Shown: positions 26,569 through 36,258 of the stretch, piece by piece
How the letters are laid out: each line of letters starts with the position of its first letter
Numbering within the stretch: position 1 is the stretch's first letter
Origin: an uncultured Ectothiorhodospiraceae bacterium
GTDB taxonomy: Bacteria; Pseudomonadota; Gammaproteobacteria; UBA6429; Thiohalophilaceae
Reading direction: 5' to 3'
Assembly: GCA_947258695.1 (NCBI GenBank)
Contig: CAMYJG010000013.1
Span: 1 to 62,626, forward strand
Length of the DNA: 62,626 bases
Translations under genes and position numbers: made by a program
Notes under the pieces: model-generated
Seen by the model: the letters and a program-made list of their open reading frames with translations, nothing else
The model's database searches: none
Told to the model about the DNA's origin: nothing

Positions 26569-27804
26569 ATGCGAGTTTCAACTAATCAAATGCAACAAGG
26601 GGCGATTGATTCTATGCTGAAACAGCATACTAAGTTAGCTCGCACCCAACAACAGGTAGCAACCGGGCAAAAAATTTTTAAGCCTTCGGAGGATCCTGTA
26701 GCAGCATCTCGAGTTGTAAATCTGAAGGATACACTTGCATCTATTGATCAACATCAAGCAAATGTCGATGCCGCGCGGGCACGCATTACCTTCACTGAAG
26801 GTATGCTCGGAAATGTAGTGGAAGGACTGCACCGCGTGCGAGAATTAACGGTTCAGGCAAATAACGATTCGCAAAATGACAGTACACGATCTTTTATTGC
26901 GGCTGAGATTGAACAGATTCAGGATGAAATATTAAGTATCGCAAATAGCACCGATAGTAATAATGAATATGTATTTTCAGGATCATTGAGCGCCTTTAAA
27001 CCTTTTGTTCGTAATGAGGCGGGTGACTTTGAATATAAAGGTGATGAAAGTCATCGTGAAATTCAAATTAGTAGCACTCGTCGAATTACTGTTGATGATC
27101 CGGGTTCAGATGTTTTTCTTGAAATAAAAAATGGTAATGGTGTTTTTAGTACCTTCGATGGCATGAAAAATAAAGGTAGTGGAATAATTGAGCCTGGATA
27201 TGCATCAGGTGATTATGTATCTGATACTTATGCCATTATTTTTAATAAAACGATTTCTACTCCTGACGGCGAATCAAAATTTGGAGAGGTGCCGCTTTCT
27301 TACAACGTTGTTAATTCTAAAGGCGTCGTGCTTGCAGCAGGAATACCTTTTGAGTCAGAAAAGGAAATTGTCTTTAATGGTGTACATACTTCAATCAAGG
27401 GACAACCCGAGGTGGGTGATTACTTTGTCGTTCGTCCCAGTCAACACCAGGATCTGTTTACGACATTACAAAAATTGATTAATGCACTTCAAGCAAAAAA
27501 TCCTGAAGCCGATGACAAAATCAGTTTTCATAATGCGATCAACCGATCATTAACTGATCTGACTCAGTCACTTGACAATATTTTAGAGATTGAAGGAAAT
27601 ATAGGTGCACGATTAAATACTCTTGATAGACAAGAAACAATTAATGATACGTATCGTCTTCATGTTCGAGAGATCCTTTCAAATGTTGAGGATCTGGATT
27701 ATGCCGAAGCTGTGAGTCGTTTAAATCTTGAATTGACCGGGCTTGAGGCTTCACAAAAAGCGTTTACTCGCGTTCAGGATATTTCTTTGTTTAATTTCCT
27801 ATGA
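26569..27804 (+). CDS. flgL: Hook-filament junction protein FlgL (HAP3)
   Basis: 411 residues. N-terminal flagellin-like helix (MRVSTNQMQQGAIDSMLKQ), QVATGQKIFKPSEDPVAASR, and a C-terminal flagellin-like helix (LDYAEAVSRLNLELTGLEAS). It joins FlgK to the filament. It starts 2 bp after flgK. A 368-bp gap follows before the flagellin gene, with no clear terminator. Confidence 0.93.
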   Translation: MRVSTNQMQQGAIDSMLKQHTKLARTQQQVATGQKIFKPSEDPVAASRVVNLKDTLASIDQHQANVDAARARITFTEGMLGNVVEGLHRVRELTVQANNDSQNDSTRSFIAAEIEQIQDEILSIANSTDSNNEYVFSGSLSAFKPFVRNEAGDFEYKGDESHREIQISSTRRITVDDPGSDVFLEIKNGNGVFSTFDGMKNKGSGIIEPGYASGDYVSDTYAIIFNKTISTPDGESKFGEVPLSYNVVNSKGVVLAAGIPFESEKEIVFNGVHTSIKGQPEVGDYFVVRPSQHQDLFTTLQKLINALQAKNPEADDKISFHNAINRSLTDLTQSLDNILEIEGNIGARLNTLDRQETINDTYRLHVREILSNVEDLDYAEAVSRLNLELTGLEASQKAFTRVQDISLFNFL

Positions 27805-28172
27805 GTTAATGTTTCAACATAACCATGAGCAGCGCTGGGCTAACTGGTAATAAATTTTAACTTTATACCTTAATTCCCCTGTTAATTTTCTGTGTTATTG
27901 AGGCCTTTTTTCTTATTATCTTTCATTAATTTTTACCGATATATTTATTTCTAATAAAATCAAATACTTAGGTGATGCTTAAGTGGCCATGATTCTTACT
28001 TTTTTCTCTATTTCACCCTAAAGGAAAAAAATAGCCGGACGCTAGTGTTGTTGGGAGCGGTGAATATATTGATTAAATGTATATCCGCTAGTAGATAAAT
28101 GTCTTTTGAATTATGCATAGCTTTTAGTGCAGATAAATAGTTCAGAGGGTTAATAGTTAAGGAGAGTGCGTC
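27805..28172. other. Non-coding leader region between flgL and fliC
   Basis: 368 bp with no credible reading frame. Holds a GCAGATAA box (28129-28136) resembling a sigma-28 -10 element and a GGAGAG ribosome site just before fliC. Another sigma-28-like pair (TAAA near 28019 and GCCG at 28034) has the wrong spacing. No clear terminator for flgL is seen. Confidence 0.5.
28129..28136 (+). promoter_or_regulatory. Possible sigma-28 -10 element for fliC
   Basis: GCAGATAA differs from GCCGATAA in one base and lies 36 bp before the fliC ATG, a normal distance. The expected TAAA 15 bases upstream is not seen (ATTA), so this is a weak call based mainly on the -10 box and on flagellin genes usually being FliA-dependent. 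Confidence 0.35.
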
Positions 28173-29630
28173 ATGCCTCAAATCATTAACAGTAATATCA
28201 TGTCGCTGAATTCACAGCGTAACTTGAATTCATCCCAGGACGCCTTGCAAACATCATTGCAACGTTTGTCATCTGGTTTACGTATTAATAGTGCTAAGGA
28301 TGACGCAGCGGGTTTAGCGATTTCAGAGCGATTTACTTCACAGATTCGTGGTTTGAATCAAGCGGTACGAAATGCCAATGATGGTATTTCTCTGTCACAA
28401 ACAGCTGAAGGTGCGTTATCTGAATCAGGTAATATCTTGCAACGTATTCGTGAACTGGCAGTACAGTCTGCGAATGCCACTAACTCAGCATCCGATCGTC
28501 AAGCGCTTCAATCTGAAGTAGGTCAATTAGTATCAGAATTGGATCGTATTGCATCATCAACTGAATTTAATGGTCAGAAGTTACTCGATGGTACTTTTGG
28601 TACTGCTATTTATCAGGTGGGTGCCAATGCTAACCAGACTATTCAGGCAACAACCGCTAATTTCCGCACCAGTAACTTTGGTAACTATCGTATTGAAGGT
28701 GCCGATACGTCAGCCGGTGCTGCTTCACGTCTTGGTGGTGAAACATTAAATATATCAGGTTCTTTAGGTGCCCAATCGCTTACGATTGAAGCAGGTACTA
28801 GTGCACGTGATGTTGCCGATCTTGTAACTTCAAAAAGTAATAATACGGGTGTAAAAGCCTTTGCTTTAACTGAGACAACGGCAACATTTAGTGATGCTGG
28901 TGCTTATGTTGTTAATGTTCAGTCAGATAATGCTGCACCACAACAAATTGCCTTCACGATTAGTGATACAAATGGTAATGATGGCTTGGTTGGCGCAATC
29001 ACCGCGTTCAACGACGTAGCATCAAAGACAGGCGTCACTGCACGTATTAATGATGATGCGAGCGGCATTATTTTAAGTAATGCAACCGGTAATAACATTA
29101 CAGTGTCCGAAGTGGCGGGTAATACAAATACTGGTAATTTGAATATCGCTGGCTCAGTAATACGTTCAGGTGCACAGTCAGCTGAAGCAGGTCCTGATTC
29201 ACCATTAAGCGGAACTGTCGTAACCGGTCAGGTGACATTTGATTCTGATAAGTCATTTAGTGTTTCTGGTGATGCTGGTGAAACGGTAACAAATACGACT
29301 GAAGCATCAATGATCAATTCAGTTGCAAATATGGATGTGAGTTCTGTTGCAGGCGCTAACCTGGCTTTAGCCACAGTTGATGCGGCTTTAAATACAGTAA
29401 ACAGCCAACGGGCAGAGTTTGGTGCGATACAAAGTCGTTTTGGTTCAACCATTGCGAATTTATCGACTAACTCTGAAAACCTCAGTGCTGCACGTTCACG
29501 TATTCGTGATGCTGACTTCGCGCAGGAAACTGCTTCGTTGACCAGAGCGCAAATACTGCAACAGGCTGGTACTGCTATGTTGGCGCAAGCCAATGTTGCA
29601 CCTCAAAACGTACTGACTTTACTTCAGTAA
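28173..29630 (+). CDS. fliC: Flagellin FliC
   Basis: 485 residues. The conserved D0/D1 N-terminus ([39 protein letters not shown]) and C-terminus ([20 protein letters not shown], ending NVLTLLQ) flank a variable centre rich in Thr, Asn, Gly and Ala. It polymerises into the filament after export with FliS. It is the only flagellin gene in the window. An AGGAGAG ribosome site precedes the ATG. flaG, fliD and fliS follow, as in Pseudomonas and Vibrio. Confidence 0.95.
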   Translation: MPQIINSNIMSLNSQRNLNSSQDALQTSLQRLSSGLRINSAKDDAAGLAISERFTSQIRGLNQAVRNANDGISLSQTAEGALSESGNILQRIRELAVQSANATNSASDRQALQSEVGQLVSELDRIASSTEFNGQKLLDGTFGTAIYQVGANANQTIQATTANFRTSNFGNYRIEGADTSAGAASRLGGETLNISGSLGAQSLTIEAGTSARDVADLVTSKSNNTGVKAFALTETTATFSDAGAYVVNVQSDNAAPQQIAFTISDTNGNDGLVGAITAFNDVASKTGVTARINDDASGIILSNATGNNITVSEVAGNTNTGNLNIAGSVIRSGAQSAEAGPDSPLSGTVVTGQVTFDSDKSFSVSGDAGETVTNTTEASMINSVANMDVSSVAGANLALATVDAALNTVNSQRAEFGAIQSRFGSTIANLSTNSENLSAARSRIRDADFAQETASLTRAQILQQAGTAMLAQANVAPQNVLTLLQ

Positions 29631-29691
29631 GTTTAACGTAGTTGAAGATGACTTTAGGGTCTTTCTTTAATAACCGATACGAGGTGACATA

Positions 29692-30093
29692 ATGGCGACT
29701 CAGTCTATTACCAATGTGGCTTTACTGGCGAGTTCGGTTGACAACAACCGTACTGGTTCTAGTAATTCCACGAGCAAGGTGGCCGCTCAGCGGCAAAGCT
29801 TTGCCGTGGAAGTAGCAGAGGTAGAGACAAAAGAAGTTGATGTCGAACTCTCCCAGGAAGCCTTGGAGAAAGTAGTCAGCCAGTTAAATGCTTACATTCA
29901 AAATACGCAACGAGATATGGACTTTAGCGTCGATGACGCAACAGGACGTGTTGTGGTGAGAGTGGTTGATTCAACAACGGAAGAAGTTATACGCCAGATA
30001 CCATCTGAAGAGATGTTGGCAATCTCCCGTCATTTATTAGAAAGTTTGGAATCAGAACAACCCAAAGGATTTCTAATAGAACTGAAGGCATAA
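29692..30093 (+). CDS. flaG: FlaG family flagellar protein
   Basis: 133 residues. The C-terminal half carries the FlaG signature (LNAYIQNTQRDMDFSVDDAT, VVRVVDSTTEEVIRQIPSEE). The N-terminal half is low-complexity. FlaG proteins influence filament length in polar-flagellated bacteria; the mechanism is not settled. The gene lies between fliC and fliD, and a terminator follows it. Confidence 0.88.
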   Translation: MATQSITNVALLASSVDNNRTGSSNSTSKVAAQRQSFAVEVAEVETKEVDVELSQEALEKVVSQLNAYIQNTQRDMDFSVDDATGRVVVRVVDSTTEEVIRQIPSEEMLAISRHLLESLESEQPKGFLIELKA

Positions 30094-30120
30094 ATTGGTA
30101 TTGAATTTGCATTCTTCAAT

Positions 30121-30160
30121 AATAAAGACCGGTTACGGCAACGTTGCCGGTCTCTTATTT
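30121..30160 (+). terminator. Intrinsic terminator after flaG
   Basis: AGACCGG (30126-30132) pairs with CCGGTCT (30147-30153) around a 14-base loop, and the stem extends outward as AATAA/TTATT. A CTTATTT tail follows. It should end fliC-flaG transcription, and from its symmetry may act in both directions. Confidence 0.8.
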
Positions 30161-30210
30161 AAATTAAAGCTGTTTTCTAATAGTAGAAAATAGTCAGTTA
30201 GAGGAAAGAA

Positions 30211-32238
30211 ATGCCAACGATTACACCAACAAGCTCAGGTTCAGGACTCGATGTCCGCGGCCTTGTCGACCAACTTGTTGCTGCAGAAGCTGGCCCGGTA
30301 ACTTCACGACTTGACCGAAAAGAAGTTAACATTCAGGAAGGATTAACAGCCATTGCGACCTTTAAAGGTGCCTTACTTGATTTTCAAGCTTCATTAACAC
30401 CTTTACGTAAAGCTGATGCCTTTAAATCTATAAAGGCGACATCATCAAATGAAGACAAGTTATTAGTGATTGCAGATGAAAATGCAATTCCTGGCTCATA
30501 TAACATTGATATATCACAACTTGCTTCATCCCAGAAATTAAAATCACAATCATTCGAATCCGAATTTGATCCAATTGGTACCGGTACCATAAGTATTGAG
30601 TTTGGAAAAAATAACACAACAACAAACTCTTTTGATGTCAATGCAAAGATACCCTTGCAACGTATAGTTATTGATGAAGAAAGTAATTCCTTAAGAGGGA
30701 TACAAGAGGCAATCAACCAGTCGAACATTGGTGTGCGTGCCAATATTATCAATGATGGCACAGGGTACTTGCTGGTTTTAAATGCGGAGGAAACCGGTGC
30801 AGAAAACAGTATGCGAATTTCAATTGCTGATAACGATGGTAATGATAACGATGTAAAAGGATTGTCGGCGTTTGCATATAACTCAGTATCTACTGATGCC
30901 GGTGGTAATGCCAACACCAGAGCAATGAATCTTGAAGAAACCTCAAGTGCAAGGGATGCAATCGTTAGTATTGATGGAATTAATATTTCAAGTGCTCGAA
31001 ATGAAATTAAAAATAGTATCCCCGGTGTTAGTTTAACAATTAATCAATTAACAAATGACAATATAGAATCTTTTGTAGTTGAAAAAGATATATCGGGAAT
31101 TAAGGAATCAATAAAAACATTTGTTAGTAGCTATAACGAACTTATCAATACCGTTTCAACATTAACAGGTTTTGATCAGGAGACAGGGCAGTCTGGACCA
31201 TTGTCAGGTGATTCTTCAATAAGAGGTATTGTTGAACAAATCAGACAACGTCTTGGTACATCGTTTAATGGAATTAATGAAAATTTAGGCTCACACTCCA
31301 GTATCGGTATTGATACCAGTCGTGATGGTACTTTAACTCTGGACGAAGTTAAGTTGGAGCATGTCCTACAACGACACGAAAATGAAATTATACATTTATT
31401 CTCTGCCGCAGCGACATCATCGGATAAAAATATTCGTGTCTCGAGTGAAAAAGTACCGGCGATTAATGGTGTATATGAGATTAATATTACTCAAGCGCCA
31501 ACAAGTGGAAAATATATTGGTCAGGCAAGCGCTTTTTTTCCATTAACGATAGATGATTTGACAAGCAGCATCGCACTAACGGTTGATAATGTAACAACAG
31601 GTAATTTAAGACTGCCGCAACGGACTTATTTTAGCGGTGAAGAATTTGCCAGTGAATTACAACGTGTAATAAATCAGGACTCAGAATTAAGACGGAATAA
31701 TATTTCGCTAACGGTAAGCTTTGAAAATAATGCCATTGAAATTAAATCAGACACTGTCGGCAATACTTCCAGTGTTGCAGTATCATCCATTAGCAATAAT
31801 TTAGCTGCAGCGACAGGTATTTTTGTCGGACAAGGTTCACATGGTATGGCGCTAAAAGGACGTATCAACAATTCAGAAATTAACGGAACAGGAACAAAAC
31901 TTAAATTAGACGGTGAATTAGAAGGAATTGTTCTGGATGTTCAAGGTAAACAGACAGGTAACCGTGGAACCTTGGTAGTGACTAACGGTATTGCAGCAAG
32001 ACTTGATGAACTAACAGAAAGTTATTTAGCGAGTACAGGTTTGCTAGAAGGACGTATAGATGGTTTTAACACACGTATCAAGGATATTGAAAAACAACGT
32101 GAGGATCTGGTCCGAAAACTTGGTGTTTCTGAGGAAAGATACCTAAAGCAATTCTCAAATCTGGACGCTATGTTAGGTAAGATGCGTTCAACTAGTAATT
32201 TTTTGGCAGAGAAACTTTCTACCGCACCTGTTAAATAG
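30211..32238 (+). CDS. fliD: Filament cap protein FliD (HAP2)
   Basis: 675 residues. It has N-terminal FliD domain features (SGSGLDVRGLVDQLVAAEAG) and a C-terminal FliD domain with a coiled-coil end (GFNTRIKDIEKQREDLVRKL). Many FliD proteins have about 450-480 residues, so the central domains (about 240-560) are enlarged here. It caps the filament and folds incoming flagellin. fliS and fliT follow. Confidence 0.92.
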   Translation: MPTITPTSSGSGLDVRGLVDQLVAAEAGPVTSRLDRKEVNIQEGLTAIATFKGALLDFQASLTPLRKADAFKSIKATSSNEDKLLVIADENAIPGSYNIDISQLASSQKLKSQSFESEFDPIGTGTISIEFGKNNTTTNSFDVNAKIPLQRIVIDEESNSLRGIQEAINQSNIGVRANIINDGTGYLLVLNAEETGAENSMRISIADNDGNDNDVKGLSAFAYNSVSTDAGGNANTRAMNLEETSSARDAIVSIDGINISSARNEIKNSIPGVSLTINQLTNDNIESFVVEKDISGIKESIKTFVSSYNELINTVSTLTGFDQETGQSGPLSGDSSIRGIVEQIRQRLGTSFNGINENLGSHSSIGIDTSRDGTLTLDEVKLEHVLQRHENEIIHLFSAAATSSDKNIRVSSEKVPAINGVYEINITQAPTSGKYIGQASAFFPLTIDDLTSSIALTVDNVTTGNLRLPQRTYFSGEEFASELQRVINQDSELRRNNISLTVSFENNAIEIKSDTVGNTSSVAVSSISNNLAAATGIFVGQGSHGMALKGRINNSEINGTGTKLKLDGELEGIVLDVQGKQTGNRGTLVVTNGIAARLDELTESYLASTGLLEGRIDGFNTRIKDIEKQREDLVRKLGVSEERYLKQFSNLDAMLGKMRSTSNFLAEKLSTAPVK

Positions 32239-32294
32239 AAGAGAAATTATAAGTTAAACATGAATGTGATTCGATCACGCAATAGGAGTTAACT

Positions 32295-32753
32295 ATGAAT
32301 ATGGCTAAAATGCATAAAGCTGTACAGCAGTACAATAGAGTAGGCGTTTCCTCTAGTGTTGAAGCAGCAAGTCCTCATCGATTGATAGAAATGTTAATGA
32401 GCGGTGCACTGGAAAAAATATCTTTTGCTAAAGGTTATATGGAGCGTGGCAACATATCTGAAAAAGGCGGACATATTAGCTGGGCTATCTCTATTGTAGA
32501 AGGTTTACGTGCCAGTCTTGATTTGAAAACAGGTGGTGAAATAGCACAAAACCTGGATGATCTTTATGACTATATGACACGCCGTCTTGCACGCGCAAAT
32601 GTTGAAAATAATCCGGATATTCTTGATGAAGTCTCTTCTCTAATGAGTTCGGTTAAAAATGCCTGGGAGCAGGTACCTGCAGAGTTAGGTGAGCAGGGAT
32701 TGAGTCAGCATTCAACAAATCTCAGCAACCACGCGCAACATAAAAGTCTGTAA
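32295..32753 (+). CDS. fliS: Flagellin export chaperone FliS
   Basis: 152 residues, helical. The typical family region AASPHRLIEMLMSGALEKIS is at about 24-43, and EGLRASLDLKTGGEIAQNLD follows. It binds the flagellin C-terminus in the cytoplasm and prevents early polymerisation. An AATAGGAG ribosome site lies before the ATG. It is 5 bp upstream of the fliT-like gene. Confidence 0.92.
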   Translation: MNMAKMHKAVQQYNRVGVSSSVEAASPHRLIEMLMSGALEKISFAKGYMERGNISEKGGHISWAISIVEGLRASLDLKTGGEIAQNLDDLYDYMTRRLARANVENNPDILDEVSSLMSSVKNAWEQVPAELGEQGLSQHSTNLSNHAQHKSL

Positions 32754-32758
32754 TATTT

Positions 32759-33085
32759 ATGACTAAAAATATCAGTTACATGCAGCCAAAGCATTATGCC
32801 AAAGTTGTGCTGCGTTTAAGTAAAAAAATTGCTGATTTAGCGCAAAGGCAGGAGTGGCAGTCAGCGAGAAAGCTGGAAGCTGAACGTCATTCCGCTATGC
32901 AGGAATTATTTTCTCATCCGGATATCAATGAAGCATTACCTTCAATGACATCGATACTACATGAAGTCATGCAGCTTGATGCAGAAGTCATTTTAAAAGG
33001 TGAATCTGAATTGCAACAAATATCCGAACAACTTAATGAGCTGGGTAAAGGTAAACGGGCAGTTAATGCTTACTTGAAAACCTGA
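32759..33085 (+). CDS. fliT: FliT-like flagellar chaperone
   Basis: 108 residues, helical and charged, with no strong motif. Position directly behind fliS, length and helical pattern (LSKKIADLAQRQEWQSARKL) support the FliT family, which chaperones FliD and modulates flagellar regulation. The assignment rests mainly on context, since FliT sequences diverge widely. Confidence 0.65.
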   Translation: MTKNISYMQPKHYAKVVLRLSKKIADLAQRQEWQSARKLEAERHSAMQELFSHPDINEALPSMTSILHEVMQLDAEVILKGESELQQISEQLNELGKGKRAVNAYLKT

Positions 33086-33230
33086 AAATAGTTACTGTCT
33101 ACAACATTTGTTGCTCTACTTTCTAAAACATAATTTTAGTAGCACATTCTAGTAATAGATCCGTTTTTCCTCCCAATTGTTACATCTTCGTAAACTCTGC
33201 CAAAACAGGCCGGTATTTGATGCCAAGATT

Positions 33231-33259
33231 TTGACATCAATAAATTCGCTATCTAATAT
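33231..33259 (+). promoter_or_regulatory. Sigma-70 promoter of fleQ
   Basis: TTGACA (33231-33236), 17-base spacer, TAATAT (33254-33259). The -35 is perfect and the spacing ideal. It lies 61 bp before the fleQ start, consistent with housekeeping transcription of the flagellar master regulator. A TTGATG/CATCAA inverted repeat (33217-33240) overlaps the -35 and could be an operator. Confidence 0.75.
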
Positions 33260-33320
33260 ACTGATTTATAACACTGTTTGTTTTCGTGATTTTTTATTCG
33301 CATTATAGGGGTTTACGCCA

Positions 33321-34760
33321 ATGGCTCTGGAAGTCGTAAAAGATAAAACTATTCTAGTTATAGAGCCCGACTTAGACTCACGTATTAAAATTAAAGCTAT
33401 TTTCGATTTTATTGAATATGGTTCACTTAGCTTTTCAGATTCGATCGAAGATAATTCACTTACCGAAGATCCTTACTTTATTGTTGTTGATAAAATCGAT
33501 AATGAAGAAGAAATGTTACAGCAATTAGAAGCAATAAATAAAAAGTATAATAAACAAATACCCGTACTGGTTTTTTCAGAGACACCACTTTCTGCACCGG
33601 TAGAAGCATTAGTCACCGATACTCTTGGTTTTCCACCTACTTATAAAGACCTACGTATTGCATTACAAAACATAAAAATGTTTTATCTTGAACAAAGCTC
33701 GGGTGAATCACGCTCATCGATTTTGTTTAGAAGTTTAGTGGGGATTAGCGAGTCAGTATCTAAAGTAAGAAAATTAATCGAACAGGTAGCAGATACTGAT
33801 GCCAATGTACTAATCCTTGGTGACTCAGGCTCGGGAAAAGAAGTTGTTGCCCGTAATTTACATTTTCATTCTGATCGCAAGGAAAAACCATTTGTCCCCG
33901 TTAATTGTGGAGCCATTCCGCCTGACCTGTTAGAAAGTGAATTGTTTGGGCATGAGAAGGGTGCATTTACCGGTGCCATAACTGCTCGACAGGGGCGGTT
34001 TGAGCTTGCAAATGGTGGCACGTTATTTTTAGATGAAATTGGTGATATGCCTCTCGCGATGCAAGTGAAGTTGTTACGCGTTATTCAGGAACGTGTCTTT
34101 GAGCGCGTCGGTAGTAATAAAAGTATTACTGCAAATGTACGCATTATTGCCGCAACACACCGTGATCTCGAGAGTGAAATTAAAGAGGGGCGTTTCCGGG
34201 AAGATTTATTTTATCGTTTGAATGTTTTCCCTATTGAAATGCCGTCGCTGTCTGAACGGGTTGAAGATATTCCTTTATTGCTGGAAGAACTGATTGTCCG
34301 TATGGAAAACAATAAGCGCGGTTCTGTCCGTTTAACCACAGCAGCGATTGCAGCATTACAACAATATAGTTGGCCGGGGAATGTCCGTGAACTTTCTAAT
34401 TTAGTTGAACGGTTGTTGATAATGTTTCCTAATGGTGTGGTTGATGCACATAATTTACCGGAAAAATACCGACAGGGGATCAATCTTGATGTTCCTGTGT
34501 CACCGCAACAACCATCAAATGATGCAGCGGCGGTTAATCCTCATATCGTTGATAAAGCCACCGCGGATGACGTGTTACCATCAGAAGGGATTGATCTCAA
34601 AGCGCACTTATTAAACCTTGAATCTAACCTGATTAAGCAGGCCCTGGATGACGCTAACGGTGTTGTCGCTCATGCCGCACAACGCCTGAACATGCGTCGT
34701 ACAACCCTGGTAGAAAAAATGCGTAAGTACGGGCTGCAACGTGTGGCGAATGCGTCTTAA
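33321..34760 (+). CDS. fleQ: Flagellar master regulator, sigma-54-dependent activator FleQ/FlrA
   Basis: 479 residues. The N-terminal receiver-like FleQ domain (about 8-125) lacks a clear phospho-acceptor set. The AAA+ domain has Walker A GDSGSGKE (167-174), GAFTGA (214-219) for sigma-54 contact, and [11 protein letters not shown] as Walker B. The C-terminal Fis-type helix-turn-helix ends [20 protein letters not shown]. FleQ activates fleSR and early flagellar operons and in relatives responds to c-di-GMP and FleN. A sigma-70 promoter precedes it, and the sigma-54 promoter of fleS lies behind it. Confidence 0.92.
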   Translation: MALEVVKDKTILVIEPDLDSRIKIKAIFDFIEYGSLSFSDSIEDNSLTEDPYFIVVDKIDNEEEMLQQLEAINKKYNKQIPVLVFSETPLSAPVEALVTDTLGFPPTYKDLRIALQNIKMFYLEQSSGESRSSILFRSLVGISESVSKVRKLIEQVADTDANVLILGDSGSGKEVVARNLHFHSDRKEKPFVPVNCGAIPPDLLESELFGHEKGAFTGAITARQGRFELANGGTLFLDEIGDMPLAMQVKLLRVIQERVFERVGSNKSITANVRIIAATHRDLESEIKEGRFREDLFYRLNVFPIEMPSLSERVEDIPLLLEELIVRMENNKRGSVRLTTAAIAALQQYSWPGNVRELSNLVERLLIMFPNGVVDAHNLPEKYRQGINLDVPVSPQQPSNDAAAVNPHIVDKATADDVLPSEGIDLKAHLLNLESNLIKQALDDANGVVAHAAQRLNMRRTTLVEKMRKYGLQRVANAS

Positions 34761-34919
34761 AAATATTATACGATGTTTCTCCGCATAATCTGATTTCTTA
34801 CCCAATATACTCTTTCCTCACTTCTTATTTTTACCAGTTACACCAAATAGCGTGTCGGTTATTTGACTCGATAAAAACAAATATATTGTAACTTATTGAT
34901 AATAAAGAAAATCTGTTTT

Positions 34920-34934
34920 TGGCGCAGTTCTTGC
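34920..34934 (+). promoter_or_regulatory. Sigma-54 promoter of fleSR
   Basis: TGGCGC-AGTTC-TTGC matches the -24/-12 consensus with one change and ends 47 bp before the fleS ATG. FleQ-dependent expression of fleSR is the established arrangement in polar-flagellated gammaproteobacteria. Confidence 0.75.
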
Positions 34935-34981
34935 TCTTTGTATTCATAGCATTTAGCTTTTTGACATTATGAGTGTTTACA

Positions 34982-36241
34982 ATGAAACAGCCACAGCTAC
35001 AAAAAACGAATGAATTACCGGGTAGTCCATCATTCCCTATGCAAGCGCAAGAGTTACAGGATGCGTTTGGCGCTTTTAACCAGTTATCAGAACAACTCAC
35101 TCAGTCATATCAACAATTAGAAGTACGGGTTGCCGGGTTAACTGAATCATTAGAAGCTGAACAAGATGAGCGCATTAAAGAACTGACAGAAAAGGAGCGC
35201 GTAGCCAGTCGCTTGGCGAGCTTATTACATGCTTTACCGGGTGGTGTCGTGGTCATCGATGAAAAAGGCAATGTACAGGAACATAACCCTGCCGCAGAAT
35301 TATTATTAGGACAACCTTTGTTAGGTCTACCCTGGTCTGACATTATTCAACGTTCATTTTTACCCCGTAGTGATGACGGTCACGATATTTCATTGGTTGA
35401 TGGACGAAAAGTCAATATATCAACATGTCCCTTAGGTTCTGAACCGGGGCAGATTTTATTGATCACAGATGTCACTGAAATTCGTTATTTACAGGATCGT
35501 ATGGGGCAGCAGCAACGATTAGCTGCAATGGGAAAAATGGCGGCATCACTTGCACATCAGATTCGTACACCACTTTCTTCAGCATTACTTTATGTTTCTA
35601 ACCTTAAACGTCAGGTTATTTCAGATGACGATCGTTTTGCGATGACGGATAAATTAACCTCACGCTTACGTCATCTTGAGCAGCTTATTGAGGATATGTT
35701 GATGTATTCAAGAGAAGGTAAAGTTGGCGAAGAGTTTTTTACCTCGCAACAACTGGTTGATGATTTATACCAGGGGCTGGAGCCACACCTGGAGCTCACA
35801 GAAACACGTTTTTCAAGTAAAAATGAAGACCGGGAATTACTTATTCATGGAAATCGTCAGATGCTGCTTAGTGCTTTAACTAACCTGGCAATGAATGCAA
35901 TGCAGGCAATGAAAGAGAGCAAACAAACTAGTGCAGCAAAAATTGAGGTTGTTATAAGCCGGGAAGATGACAATGCATGTATCTCAATAAAAGATAACGG
36001 TCCTGGTATTCCTGCTGAATTACAACAACAAATTTTTGACCCGTTTTATACCACACGTACCCAGGGTACGGGTTTAGGATTGGCTGTGGTTCAAGCAGTT
36101 GCAAAAGCGCATGATGGAAAGGTCGAGCTTAAATCAATAACACAACAGGGCAGTGAATTTAAAGTGACTTTACCGTTGAATAAAGTTGCATACAATCAAG
36201 TCGAATTACAAACAGAAATTCAACAGCAGCAAATAGCTTAA
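34982..36241 (+). CDS. fleS: Flagellar sensor histidine kinase FleS/FlrB
   Basis: 419 residues from the ATG at 34982. A GTG at 34973 would add three residues, and neither start has a strong ribosome site. No membrane helix, so it is cytoplasmic. A coiled N-terminus is followed by a PAS domain (about 85-170), the HisKA H-box SLAHQIRTP with H192, and an ATPase domain with N-box NLAMNAMQAM, DNGPGIP and GTGLGLAV. It phosphorylates FleR, encoded 17 bp downstream, to switch on class III genes. Confidence 0.92.
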   Translation: MKQPQLQKTNELPGSPSFPMQAQELQDAFGAFNQLSEQLTQSYQQLEVRVAGLTESLEAEQDERIKELTEKERVASRLASLLHALPGGVVVIDEKGNVQEHNPAAELLLGQPLLGLPWSDIIQRSFLPRSDDGHDISLVDGRKVNISTCPLGSEPGQILLITDVTEIRYLQDRMGQQQRLAAMGKMAASLAHQIRTPLSSALLYVSNLKRQVISDDDRFAMTDKLTSRLRHLEQLIEDMLMYSREGKVGEEFFTSQQLVDDLYQGLEPHLELTETRFSSKNEDRELLIHGNRQMLLSALTNLAMNAMQAMKESKQTSAAKIEVVISREDDNACISIKDNGPGIPAELQQQIFDPFYTTRTQGTGLGLAVVQAVAKAHDGKVELKSITQQGSEFKVTLPLNKVAYNQVELQTEIQQQQIA

Positions 36242-36258
36242 TGGTAATGAGGTGATAT

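Noticed and set aside
28019-28041. Sigma-28 promoter TAAAGG...GCCGGAC before fliC
   Set aside because: The spacer between TAAA and GCCG is 11 bases instead of 15 and the -10 box ends wrongly.
30384-30917. 177-codon frame on the minus strand
   Set aside because: Antisense shadow of fliD; composition reflects the fliD codons.
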